From positions 251,579 through 287,037 of the forward strand of contig QKYT01000001.1 of the NCBI GenBank assembly GCA_003550305.1: DNA of 35,459 bases. Reading direction: 5' to 3'. The notes under the pieces were generated by a model. That model was not told where the DNA came from. It saw only the letters and a program-made list of their open reading frames with translations, and did not search any database. A program made the position numbers and the translations under genes. Positions 11,573 to 21,810 of the stretch are shown here, piece by piece. This DNA comes from Glomus cerebriforme. Taxonomy: Eukaryota > Glomeromycota > Glomeromycetes > Glomerales > Glomeraceae. How positions within the stretch are numbered: position 1 is the first letter of the stretch; each line of letters begins with the position of its first letter.

Positions 11573-12448
11573 ATGGAAACAACTTACACAATCCAAGATT
11601 ACGAAATGGAGACAATCGAAGATTACCCATATGAAGTGGAAAAAATTGATATATTTAAAGATTACGGCTTGGAATTGGAGAATATATCATTCGAAGTCAG
11701 TTTAGAAGAAAAATTGGAAAATGTACCATGTAAAATGGAGACAAATGTTAAACCATTTGAAGACCCTTTAAATAATTCATATTTTCTGCATTATTTAAAT
11801 TGCAATATTGTGTCTTATGATCACTTTAGACTTTATAATGATTCTTCGTACTTGACCACCTTGTATTTAGAATATTTAAATCATTTGGTTGAAAATTGTA
11901 GACCAGATTTTCCACCAAATATAAAAGTGGAGGAATTTGTCGATGAAAATCAAAATAATAAAAAAATTAAGGACATGAGCAAGATGAACGGAGGAAATTC
12001 TTTTATGGTGTACCGAAAATACTTAAAAAAACATCTGGAAACAGTAGGAATAAATCTTCCTATGCAGGTACTCTCTCTCTTGTCAAGTATTTTATGGAGA
12101 AATGAATCCAAATATGTGAAAGATCACTATAGAGAACTTTCAGAACAAATAAAAAAATTACACTCTAATAATTTACAAGAAAATATCCGTAATAATAGTT
12201 ATAAAACCATTAGGAATGAGAAGAATATGAAACAAAATGGAGGAAATTCTTTTATGATTTATAGAAGTAAACTTCATGAATATTTGAAATCAACAGGACA
12301 AACCCTTTCTATGACGGAACTCTCTTCCTTAGCGAGTGTTTTGTGGCATAAAGAACCAGATAGTGTGAAAACTCAGTTTAAAGGGATTTTGGATCAGACA
12401 AAGAAAATGCTTAACGAAGAAATATCAAAATTACATTATAGACAGTAA
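11573..12448 (+). CDS. MATA-HMG-like protein with two tandem HMG boxes, 291 aa
   Basis: Residues 1-~130 are acidic, with E/D-rich repeats and a P-D-F-P-P-N-I segment of the kind seen before the HMG box in this family. HMG box 1 is about 138-197 (N-G-G-N-S-F-M-V-Y-R, then L-S-S-I-L-W-R-N-E). Box 2 is about 222-282 (N-G-G-N-S-F-M-I-Y-R, then L-A-S-V-L-W-H-K-E). By eye about 26 of 58 aligned residues match, including the aromatic/Met core of helix 1, the Leu-Trp of helix 2 and the V-K of helix 3, so both boxes look foldable. HMG boxes bind and bend DNA in the nucleus; members of this fungal family relate to mating-type HMG factors but are expanded far beyond a mating locus. The start is the first ATG after a TATA word, with no intron in the boxes. 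Most family members have one box, so the duplication is unusual. Confidence 0.75.
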   Translation: METTYTIQDYEMETIEDYPYEVEKIDIFKDYGLELENISFEVSLEEKLENVPCKMETNVKPFEDPLNNSYFLHYLNCNIVSYDHFRLYNDSSYLTTLYLEYLNHLVENCRPDFPPNIKVEEFVDENQNNKKIKDMSKMNGGNSFMVYRKYLKKHLETVGINLPMQVLSLLSSILWRNESKYVKDHYRELSEQIKKLHSNNLQENIRNNSYKTIRNEKNMKQNGGNSFMIYRSKLHEYLKSTGQTLSMTELSSLASVLWHKEPDSVKTQFKGILDQTKKMLNEEISKLHYRQ

Positions 12449-12596
12449 CACGTTAATATAATTATTTTATTAAGTATCGTATATTATCAGTATTATCATG
12501 TATTTATATTTTATATTATATATATATATATTTTTTTTGGTATTTACATTGTATGTATTATATACCATTTAATGAAAATTTTGATCATACCATTTT

Positions 12597-12602
12597 AATA
12601 AA
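12597..12602 (+). terminator. polyadenylation signal AATAAA
   Basis: A canonical AATAAA 149 bp after the HMG stop codon, followed by GT-containing sequence. It is a plausible 3' end for that gene, not proven. Confidence 0.4.
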
Positions 12603-13689
12603 GTTAATTCGATGTATAAGGTGACCTGATCAATGTTAGAGAAAATTTCGTCATCTTATAATTATCTCGCAAATAAACACCTTTTATAATAAATTTACAG
12701 TATCCTACATACAGTATATACGATACACGGTACATGCAAAATTTGAGAATTACTCATTAAGATTTTTGCTGTTACGCAATTATCTACCACAGGAAAGGTT
12801 GACGTCATGTACCCCAACGATTTTGGATTCACGGTGGTAGTATTATTTTAGCTTGGTATTTTGTTGTTTTACGTATTTTATATGTATTTCACTTTTTACT
12901 ATTTTAATAAAATTATATTTCGGCCTAATAAAAGAAAAAAATCAAAATTTGATAATTACTAATGCGACTTTTTAAAGCTGGAAAAGCTCATCCACTTTAT
13001 TTTGGCGCAGGGAGTTCATATAAAATCTGACGATTGAGATGATATTATGATAAGCAAAAAAAAAAAAAAAGAATTTAAATATGTTGTGATAATATATAAA
13101 TAAGATAATAAGGAATGCGAAAAAAATAATTTGTAATATTGCTTATATAATTATTAATAAGTCTCCAAATATCAAATTATTTAAAGCAACTGCAATTGTA
13201 TCCGATTAAAAATAATATTATGATCGTTGAATTTTGACATTTAAAACCGCAGAAAATCATGATTTTATTTTCAAATGAGTTATTTGTTATTTAATATAAC
13301 CGATAATACTCCGATAATGATAAATGATATGCCGTGTAAAACAATTCGTTATATGTACCAACCGAAATCAAAAATTTTACCAGAATGGAGTACGCAAATT
13401 TTAGAATATGCGCTTCCAAGTACTGCGGCATATTATCTCTCGGAGTCTTGGATTTTCCGCGATTTTTAATTTTAGCTACAGTATTATTATGCTATTCTAT
13501 TATTGTCCATTGTCATCAAAAACAATCGCGATAATTGTTTATTTCTTCCGATTATTATCAATATAAAAAATCTTTTGATTGGATTAGAGACGGAAAAGAT
13601 GTGCGTAATACATTTATTAACTTTAACTCCGAACTCCGCAACTTACTATTGTTCTTGATAAGAGTTTATTGTGCCCGAATAGTAAATCT
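12603..13689. other. intergenic
   Basis: No supported gene. It contains a TGACGTCA palindrome at 12800-12807. A 64-codon frame at 13275-13469 has ordinary composition but no recognised domain, no start context and no paralogue in the window, so it was not called. Confidence 0.5.
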
Positions 13690-13704
13690 TTTGTAACTAT
13701 AAAA
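13690..13704 (+). promoter_or_regulatory. TTTGTAAC + TATAAAA core-promoter-like element of the kinase copy
   Basis: TTTGTAAC directly abuts TATAAAA, 82 bp before the exon-1 ATG at 13780. The same TTTGTAAC plus TATA pair precedes the paralogue at 20041, so this is probably a conserved promoter of the subfamily. Confidence 0.4.
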
Positions 13705-13779
13705 TTTTATATATAAAGATTAGCTCATTAATCGATTAACGTTATTAATTTTTTCTAAAAAAAATTAATTAATATAGAA

Positions 13780-15339
13780 ATGACACTCGAAGAGAATCCA
13801 AGAAATTTATGGAAATATGTTGATAATAATAAATATCAGGTATAAATTATTTTAATTTTATAATCATAATAATTAATTTTTATAATTCAATTAATAAAGA
13901 TTTTTTCGATCGTTTATTTTAAAAGTTTCATGTCACAATTTCTTTTACTGATTCAATTACCAAATCAGAAGAGATAGATAATAAAGTAGTTTATTTGGAA
14001 GATTCAGAAAAAAGAAAAGAAGCATATGGAATATGTGGGGAATGTAATGAACCTGGTACAGGTAAAAAATGGTGTCAACCTTGTAATTCTAAAAGGTTTA
14101 GAGAGAATTTTAAAAATTGGACCAGTGGAAATGAAGATATTGATGAATTTATACAACATTCACAGCTTAATGCTGTGTATTATACAAAATGTCTTGAATG
14201 GATTCCTTTTGAAAATTTTCAAAATGTTACTTATATTGCTAGAGGTGGTTTTGGTGAAATTTATTCAGCTGATTGGCCTGAAGGGTATATTGAATTTTGG
14301 GCTATTGAAAATCAAAAATGGAAAAGGTCTTCAAATAAACAAATTGCATTAAAAAGTTTAGAACATTCTTTTGGTATAAGTATAGATTTTTAAAATGAGG
14401 TAATTACAATTTACTTTGATTTCTATATGAAAATTTTTATTATATTTGTTTAAAAATTTTGTCAAAAATTTTTTTTTTTTTTTTTAGATTAAATCTCATC
14501 TTCAAATTTATTTTTGGAATGTTGTTTCATATTATGGAATGACCCAAAATCCAAATACAAAAGATTATATGATAGTTTTGGAATATTGTATAGATGGAAA
14601 TTTAAGAAATTATTATTTAAATCAGCCTGAAATGTATAATTCAAAAATTTATGATTTATTAGCAATTGCAAGTGGACTTCTAAATATTCATAATGCAGGA
14701 AAAATTCATAAAAATTTACATCCAGGTAATATATTATTTAAAGGTTATTATCCATATATAAGTGATTTAGGAATATGTGAACCAGCAGATAAAGAGCAAT
14801 CAGTTAAAGAAGGAGTTTATGGAGTATTACCTTATATTGCACCAGAAGTTTTATGTGATTACCAATATACTAAAGCAGCAGATATTTATTCATTTGGAAT
14901 CATTATGAACGAATTTATATCTGAAAAAATTCCATATAATGATATTCCTCATGATTATATTTTGGCTGATAAAATATGTAAAGGATTTAGACCAGAAATT
15001 CCTGAAGGTACTCCAAAATTATTTACTGATTTAATTATGAAATGTTGGGATGCTAAAGCAAAAAATAGGCCAACTATTAATGAAATATATCAAATATTAA
15101 AAAAATGGAATGATGAGAAATTGATTGAAGATAGTGAAATTTTTTCTCAAATAAAAAGTTGGAAACAAATTAGAGAAAATAAATTAAAAAATGGATCAAA
15201 TGTAAATAAGTCTAAAAAGTTTAAAACTCATCCTCAAGCAATTTATATTAGTAGACTTTTAAATTTTCAAAATCTTTCGAAACCAATGAATTCTTCAGAT
15301 TTATTATCTTTTCAAGGTAATTTTTTAATTGATATCTAA
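13780..15339 (+). pseudogene. zinc-ribbon TKL kinase paralogue with a single in-frame nonsense codon
   Basis: Exon 1 is 13780-13839 (leader with N-P-R-N-L-W-K), exon 2 13926-14399, exon 3 from 14488; all introns are GT-AG and phase 0. Exon 2 has exactly the length (474 nt) of exon 2 at 20185-20658. It encodes the CX2CX9CX2C ribbon (C-G-E-C ... W-C-Q-P-C), the N-W-T-S-G-N linker, glycine loop R-G-G-F-G-E-I-Y and Lys of A-L-K-S-L. At 14391-14393, where the paralogue has TTA (Leu), this copy has TAA, ending the protein at ~175 residues just before the intron. Exon 3 then runs open with H-K-N-L-H-P-G-N (catalytic Asp to Asn), D-L-G, A-P-E and the tail A-I-Y-I-S-R-L-L-N-F. A donor is likely at 15317; the terminal microexons were not found. 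The lesion looks recent, or could be an allele or base-call error. Confidence 0.7.
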
Positions 15340-16253
15340 TAATTCTTAAAATCCTATTTCCTGCTGGATCAACAGTAGTAAGTTGCTTTATTCTAGTTAT
15401 AAAAATGCTTTACTTAATAACCGTACAAATTTAATCATATGTACAGTATTAGAATTATTTATTAAAAAACCAGAAACAATTCAATTTTTGAATAAATGCT
15501 ATTTATTAACATCGATTATTATATTTAACATTTTGCTATTGTTTAATTTACAGAATAATTTGATCATTAATTAAGCGAACCAGGTAAAAATGTTTAACAA
15601 TAGAATAGCAAAGATTGTGAATATTATTTAAACTAAATCAACAATCTAATTTTGAAATTGAATTTTAATTTTCTGTGAGAAGAAATTAGATTATTCCATA
15701 CTTAATCCTTAAGTCTAGTGAATTAGTATGATGTATTTTGAAGGAAAACAATTTTTAATATGGCATCAGCAAAAATATTGGAAAGAATAATTATTGTAAT
15801 GATACTATCAATTAAATTCTAAATGGTATCGTAGCTATTTATTTTATTTATTGATATATTTATTTATTATAGTTATTTTTATTTTGTATTTTACATTACA
15901 CATTTTATTAAATTGTTGTTAATAAAGTACATTTTATAGTTCAGTTCTACATATTTAATTTTGTTATGATTATAACGATAATGTTATAAACTTTTAAATT
16001 ATTTATTATTTATTTAACCAAACATAACTTCAGTGTTATATTTAATTTTTTTTTTAGATCGAAAATTAATATGCAGTTAAATTTTAATATGATCTAAAAA
16101 AAAAATGAAATAAGGACGATTATATGACATTTTATGGTATATTTTCTTCTTGTGTATCAAAAAATTTTAATATATTCCAAATTACTAATTTTAAGATGTT
16201 AGCTAAACAAAGGCTAAATCTATATAACTAAAAAAATTAAAAAAATTTGTGAT
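15340..16253. other. intergenic, no gene seen
   Basis: AT-rich. It should contain the terminal microexons of the preceding kinase copy, but no convincing match was found. The last 15 bp (16239-16253) are the left target-site duplication of the downstream LINE. Confidence 0.5.
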
Positions 16254-18178
16254 AAGGTTATGCAATCACGAAGTTTATCACAGACATACGAACAGGGGAG
16301 GTATATTCAGAATAACTGATATGATAAGGTGAAAAAAAACAAAAAAAGTATAAAGTCAACGGGGTTAAATATATAGAACAGATAATATCAGAAGACAATA
16401 AGTTAAAGAGTTGGAAAAAAGTATGCGAGGAAAATAATAGGAGTGCAAGAGGGAAAATCCCAAAATGGTATAAAGAGATTAAACAGAAATTAACGAACAA
16501 TTATATAAATAATGAATTACAAGGTATATATAGAGATTTGGGGACATTTAAAAAAGAAAGAAAGAGAAAGAGGTAAATGAAACAATGGAAATTAACGAGA
16601 AATGGAGAGAAATGAAAGAAAATTTCGACGATGAAGAAGTAAAAGATATGATGGAAATAAATAACAGAAAGTAAAGAATATAAAAAATTGAATAAAATAT
16701 TAAAAGATGAATATATAGAGAAACATTATAATACAATAGATAAAAAATTTGAATACAAAATAGAAAGAGAAACAATAAATGAATATAAGATGGAGTAAGT
16801 ATATTAATAATAGTACGGAGGTATTATTAAATATAGAAATAGATGAAATAGATAAAGAAATTTGGTAATTATATTAATATTATAGCGTTAACGGCGAAAC
16901 AAAAAGAAATAATAGAAATAAATACAAAAGAATCAGAAGATATATAAGATAATGGAAAAATTAGTAGAGGTGAAAAATAATATTACACAAAGGAAGAAAT
17001 GGAACATTAGGAATCATATATATAGAAAAATTATTAAATCTAACGGAAAAATACGAAATCTAAAAGAAGAAGGGAAAGAAAAAAGAAATATAATAAAGAA
17101 ATACAAGGATTAATAGAAAAGTATCAAGTAAAACAATTGAAGAATTGATAACGTGTAATCAATTTAAACTTTATTGGAAAAGAACAATAAATACGTCGAT
17201 ATGTACAACGGTAAAGAAACTCAACAAACTAAAATATATAAGCGAATGGATTAGTTTGAAAGTAAATGAAAAATTAATAAATAAGATAATTAACGAACAA
17301 ATAGACTGGAAAAAGACCCTAGAATATATAATTAACAAAGAAGAATATGATAATCTAACGACATCAAAGAAGATACGGTAACAAGGTCATATAATATTAA
17401 AAATTTAATCGAGATTTTACCAACGTACAAAATAATGACAAAAAAAAACAAAAAAAATATTTGAAGAAAAATCCCAAAGATGCAAAATGAAAAATAAAAC
17501 TTGGACACATATATGGACGTGTGAAAAAAATGAAACATCGATATACGATATAATAAATAATGCAATAGATGTCTAGATGATCAAATACAAGAAATAAAGT
17601 AATAATAAATAAAGAAAGATGGAAAGAAATAGTATGGACGATGTTAACGAAAAGATCAAATATATATAATAATCAATACATATATCACGAAATAATCAAG
17701 GGAATATTTAATAAACAATTATACAAAATGGATAATAATAAAATTATACAATAAACTATGGAAAATTTAATAAAAAAGATAGCAAAGGACGCGAGAAAAT
17801 TAATATGGAACCAAAGGAACAAGGAGATAATAGAAATCGAAAAGAAAAGGGGAATAACGAACAAAGAAAATCAAATAACATAAGAAATGTAGAAAACAAA
17901 GATAAATTTGAAATAATTAAAAACAGATATGAGAAAGAAAATAGGAAATACATAGATGGAAAGGGGCGTTAATAGACGGAAATAAAAATTACGATGTCAT
18001 ATGGTATAAAACAAATATTAATGGTATAATACAAAATAATTAGAATAGATAGAAAAAAGAATAGGTAGAATATATAGAATATAGATAGAAATAAATATCT
18101 TTATAATGTTAATACATAATTCGTAGAAATTATTCTTAAATAATTTGTAATGCGAATGTATTCATAATAAATAAAATA
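16254..18178 (+). mobile_element. 5'-truncated, internally decayed LINE (copy 1)
   Basis: Purine-rich plus strand with discontinuous coding similarity to the C-terminal part of a non-LTR retrotransposon ORF2. A fragment near 16440-16500 reads K-I-P-K-W-Y-K-E-I-K. A later part (17130-17560) gives I-E-E-L-I then K-L-Y-W-K-R-T, and a zinc-binding module F-E-E-K-S-Q-R-C-K-M ... T-H-I-W-T-C. The equivalent module in copy 2 is C-x2-C ... H-x3-C. Stops and frameshifts are many and no Y-A-D-D reverse-transcriptase core was found. The 3' end is A-rich (AATAAATAAAATAA). It is flanked by AAAAAAATTTGTGAT at 16239-16253 and 18179-18193, a likely 15-bp target-site duplication (the A part is ambiguous with the tail). 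Confidence 0.6.
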
Positions 18179-18224
18179 AAAAAATTTGTGATTACCCGTT
18201 GTATAAATAATTATGAATTGTGTA

Positions 18225-19371
18225 TTGAATTAAATACAGAAGAAGCGGTAGAGATTTATAAAATAATGGAAAAATTAGAAGAGATAAAATATAAGATTGC
18301 GAGAGACAAAAATGGAAAATAAAGAATATATCATATATAGAAAAGTTATTAGCAATAACAGAAAAATATGAGATATATTGGCGATTAAGGGAAATAGAAA
18401 AGACAAAAAAGAAGATAGGGAAGAAGAATAAAGTAAGAGAAGAACAGAAAGAAATAATAAAGAGTAGAGAGATAGAAGAGTTAATATTATGGAATAAATA
18501 TAAATTATATTGGAGAAGAACGTTAATAAATACGCCGATAAGAGAGACGGTGAAAAAGATGAATAAGTTAAAATATATAGGTGAATGAAGGTAAATAAAA
18601 AGCTATTATCGAACATAACGAGTGAGGAGATAGAGTGGGAAAAATCGATAGTGTTTATAACAAATAGAGAAAAGTATGGTAGTTTGGAAACAAAAATTAC
18701 CAACGTATAAAGAGATGACAAAGAGAAACAGTGATATATTTGAAGAAAAATGCCAGAGATGCAGAATGGAACAGGAAGATTGGATACATATATGGAGTTG
18801 TGTAAAAAATAAAGTATCGATGTATGAAATAATGAATGAAACAATAGACGAACAAATTGAAGAAATGGAAAAGGCATCAATAATAGTAAATAAAAAAGTA
18901 TAGAAAGAAAGAATAAAAACGTTTTTAACAAAAGATCAGCAAATTTAGATAATCAGTATATACAGTATCATGAAACAATAAAAGGTGTATATAATAAAAA
19001 TTTATATAAAATAGAAGTTAATAAGGAGATCATAGAAACAATGGACAAACTAATTAAAAACATAGCGGAAAAAGCAAGAAAATTATCGAAATAGTGAAGA
19101 AGAGGGGACTAACAGGTTCGTAATAAACAAAAGTCAAAAGCAGAAGGACAGTTGTCAACGAAGAGAAAACAGACTACTCATAGAAAAATATAAAAAGGAA
19201 ATTACAGTCGATCAGATAGTAGATGGAAAGGAAAATTAATTGAGGGAAACAAAAATTATAAAAATATATGGTATAAAACGGACATAAAGGATATAGTAGA
19301 TAGAAATTAATATAGATTTAAATTATCTTTATAATGTATTATCATAATTCGGTAAAATGTATATAAAAATA
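18225..19371 (+). mobile_element. 5'-truncated LINE (copy 2) with 15-bp target-site duplication
   Basis: Collinear with the last ~1.1 kb of copy 1: I-M-E-K-L-E-E-I-K near the start, K-L-Y-W-R-R-T-L-I-N-T-P in the middle, and the zinc-binding motif C-Q-R-C-R-M-E-Q-E-D-W-I-H-I-W-S-C at about 18750-18800. The ORF ends near W-Y-K-T-D-I-K. The 15-mer AATTATGAATTGTGT is present exactly at 18210-18224 and 19372-19386, on both sides of the fragment, which marks target-primed insertion of a 5'-truncated copy. Several stops and frameshifts interrupt the reading frame. No reverse transcriptase core is included. Confidence 0.65.
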
Positions 19372-19386
19372 AATTATGAATTGTGT

Positions 19387-20040
19387 AACGTGTGGTGCAT
19401 CTGCGCCTGACCTATTCCATATTTTTTTTTAGGTTCGGGCGAAATGAAATGGCGTACTGCGGCGAACTGGTAGGTGGCGTGATTATTAATTGACCCATTG
19501 ATTTTTTTAATAGTTTTTTTATTATATTTTTTATAAATTGGATATCTGATATGAACCTTTATTTTTTTTTTAATAAATCACATGAAAAAATTTTTAAGTC
19601 TTTCAAAGTATTTAATAACATAAATTGTAAACATAATTTGTATCATTTTAATATAGCCAATATATATATTTTTCACTTGGCATTGATATAAATATTAGCC
19701 ATAAATTTCTAATCATAAAGAAATAAAAACTTTAAGCCACCTATTGATACCATGTAGGATCTAATTTTCCTGAATATAAATTAGAATATTTTTTTTTTTG
19801 TTTGTCACAGCTTATTTCTGGAATATTTTTTATGTACACGATTTACTACATTAGTTTAAGCTCATTGATCGGCTAAGTAATTAAATATTTTTGGTTTAAC
19901 GTGATAAAAAATCAAATCAGCTGATCATTACGTCATTAATTTGTAACACATATAAATAATCATGCCAAACTTCCGATTTCTAGCACTTTTATCTTTACAA
20001 TCAAGTAACAACAACAACGACACATTTAAAATTAATTAGT
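19387..20040 (+). promoter_or_regulatory. 5' flank of the intact kinase gene, with TTTGTAAC and TATAAATA
   Basis: After a somewhat GC-richer stretch (19387-19490, unrecognised) the sequence is AT-rich. TTTGTAAC (19940-19947) and TATAAATA (19951-19958) lie 90-100 bp upstream of the ATG at 20041, with a TACGTCA word just before. A similar pair precedes the copy at 13780. Confidence 0.4.
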
Positions 20041-21810
20041 ATGGAAAATAAAACATACGAAAAGCCAAGAAATTTATGGAAAGATGTTAATAGTGAAAAA
20101 TATAAGGTAAATGAATTTATTCTATTATAATTATATAATAATAATTTAACTAATAATATTTTTTTTCAATAATTTGTCTATAAGTATCATGTTTCAATTT
20201 CTTCTATTAATTCAACTACTAAATCAGAAGATATAGATAATAAAGTAATTTACATGGAAGATTTAGAAAAAAGAGAGCAAGCATATAGCGTGTGTGGAGA
20301 ATGTAATGAACCTGGCACAGGATGGTATTGGTGTCGATCTTGCAATGCTAAAAGATTTATGGAAAATTTTAAAAATTGGACTAGTGGAAACAGAGATATT
20401 GATGAATTAATACAATATTCCCAGCTTAATGCTGTATGTTTTACAAATTGTTTTGAATGGATACCTTTTGAAAATTTTCAAAATGTTACTTATATTACCA
20501 GAGGAGGTTTTGGTAAAATTTATTCAGCTTATTGGCCTGAAGGATGTATTTTGTATTGGGATATTGAAAACCAAAAATGGTTTAGAGATCCAAATATCAG
20601 AGTTGTATTAAAAAATTTGGATAATTCTACTAATATTAATAAAGATTTTTTAAATGAGGTAATTTTAAAGCAATTATTTTTTATTTTAATATCATTTGTA
20701 TTCATTTGTACTTATTATATATTATTATTGTTATTTATTATTATTATTTTTTTTTTTTTAAAGATTAAATCTTATCTTGAAACTTATCCTTTTAATAATA
20801 TTACACAATACTATGGAATAACTCAAAATCCAAGTACTAAAGATTTTATAATAGTTTCACAATATTGTAAAGATGGAAATTTGAGAAATTACTATTTAAA
20901 TAAGCCAACACAATTATATTTTAGTAAAATTGGTGATCTAGCTAGGATTGCAAATGGTATTTTGGATATTCATAATATTGGAAAGATTCATAAAGGTCTT
21001 CACTCAGGTAATATATTATTTGATAATAAATCATTTATAAGTGATTTAGGTATATATCAACCATTAAATAGAAACGGAAACCAATCAGCTGAGAAAGAAA
21101 TTTATGGAGTATTGCCTTATATAGCACCAGAAGTTTTACGTGAACATCAATATACAAAAGCAGCAGATATTTACTCTTTTGGAATAATAATGAATGAATA
21201 TTTCTCTGAAGAAATTCCTTTTCATGATATTCCTCACGATTACGATTTGGCTGTTAAAATATGTAAAGGACTTAGACCAAAAATTTCCGAAGATATACCA
21301 AAATTAGTTGCCAATTTAATTATACAATGTTGGGATGCAAAAGCAGAAAATAGACCAACTGCAAAAGATTTATATCAAATATTAAATGAATGGTTTAATG
21401 ATAGTATATATAATGATATTTCTGAAATTCATTTTCAAATAAATGAATCTGAAAAAATTAGAGAAAAAAAATTAAAGAACAGATTAAAAGAAAATAACCC
21501 TAGAATAATTCATATTCATCCTCAAGCAATCTATATTAGTAGACTTTTAAATTTCAAAGATCTTCCGGAACCAGTAAATTTAGATGTATCAACATTTCAA
21601 TATTCAGGTAATGTTCAATTTAATTACAAAATAAATAAATAAATAATTTATTAATCTGTTTGGTTTTTAAATAGATGATATTTTAGACTGTCTAGATTGT
21701 CAAATTAATGTCTTGGGTAAGATATTTTATTTAGATTCTTTAAATATTATTAACTTTATAATATTTAATTAATTTATTTTATTCCAATAATAGATTTACA
21801 TGAAAATTAA
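20041..21810 (+). CDS. zinc-ribbon TKL-like pseudokinase, five exons, about 480 aa
   Basis: Exons: 20041-20106, 20185-20658, 20764-21607, 21675-21716 and 21794-21810, with GT-AG introns; the total is 1443 nt (480 codons plus stop). Residues: leader K-P-R-N-L-W-K; zinc ribbon C59, C62, C72, C75; linker N-W-T-S-G-N and E-W-I-P-F-E; glycine loop R-G-G-F-G-K-I-Y (GGFG 129-132); Lys K165; loop H256-K257-G258-L-H-S-G-N, so the catalytic Asp is Gly; D274-L-G; Y-I-A-P-E-V. The tail carries A-I-Y-I-S-R-L-L-N-F-K-D-L-P-E-P. Loss of the Asp predicts a pseudokinase, with ATP binding possibly retained. The intron 20659-20763 is 105 nt, in frame and stop-free, so an unspliced reading adds 35 very hydrophobic residues; it is taken as an intron because paralogues have one there with stops. 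The last exon seems shortened by an extra A near 21805. Confidence 0.75.

Noticed and set aside
13275..13469. Small plus-strand ORF of 64 codons
   Set aside because: No domain, no paralogue, no promoter, and length compatible with chance.
15526..15612. Inverted repeat around TTTGCTATTGTTTAA
   Set aside because: The match is interrupted and short; not distinguishable from AT-rich chance pairing.
18275..18931. 218-codon hydrophobic minus-strand frame
   Set aside because: It is a shadow of the purine-rich LINE sense strand; Leu/Ser/Phe-only composition is the expected antisense.
18210..19386. Reading AATTATGAATTGTGT as a common LINE 3' terminus
   Set aside because: It lies before the start of copy 2 and after its end, and copy 1 ends earlier in an A-rich tail, so a target-site duplication explains it better.
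20659..20763. Genuine transmembrane domain in the 20041 kinase
   Set aside because: The segment has GT-AG ends and matches introns with stops in paralogues, so it is called an intron; retention is kept only as a finding.
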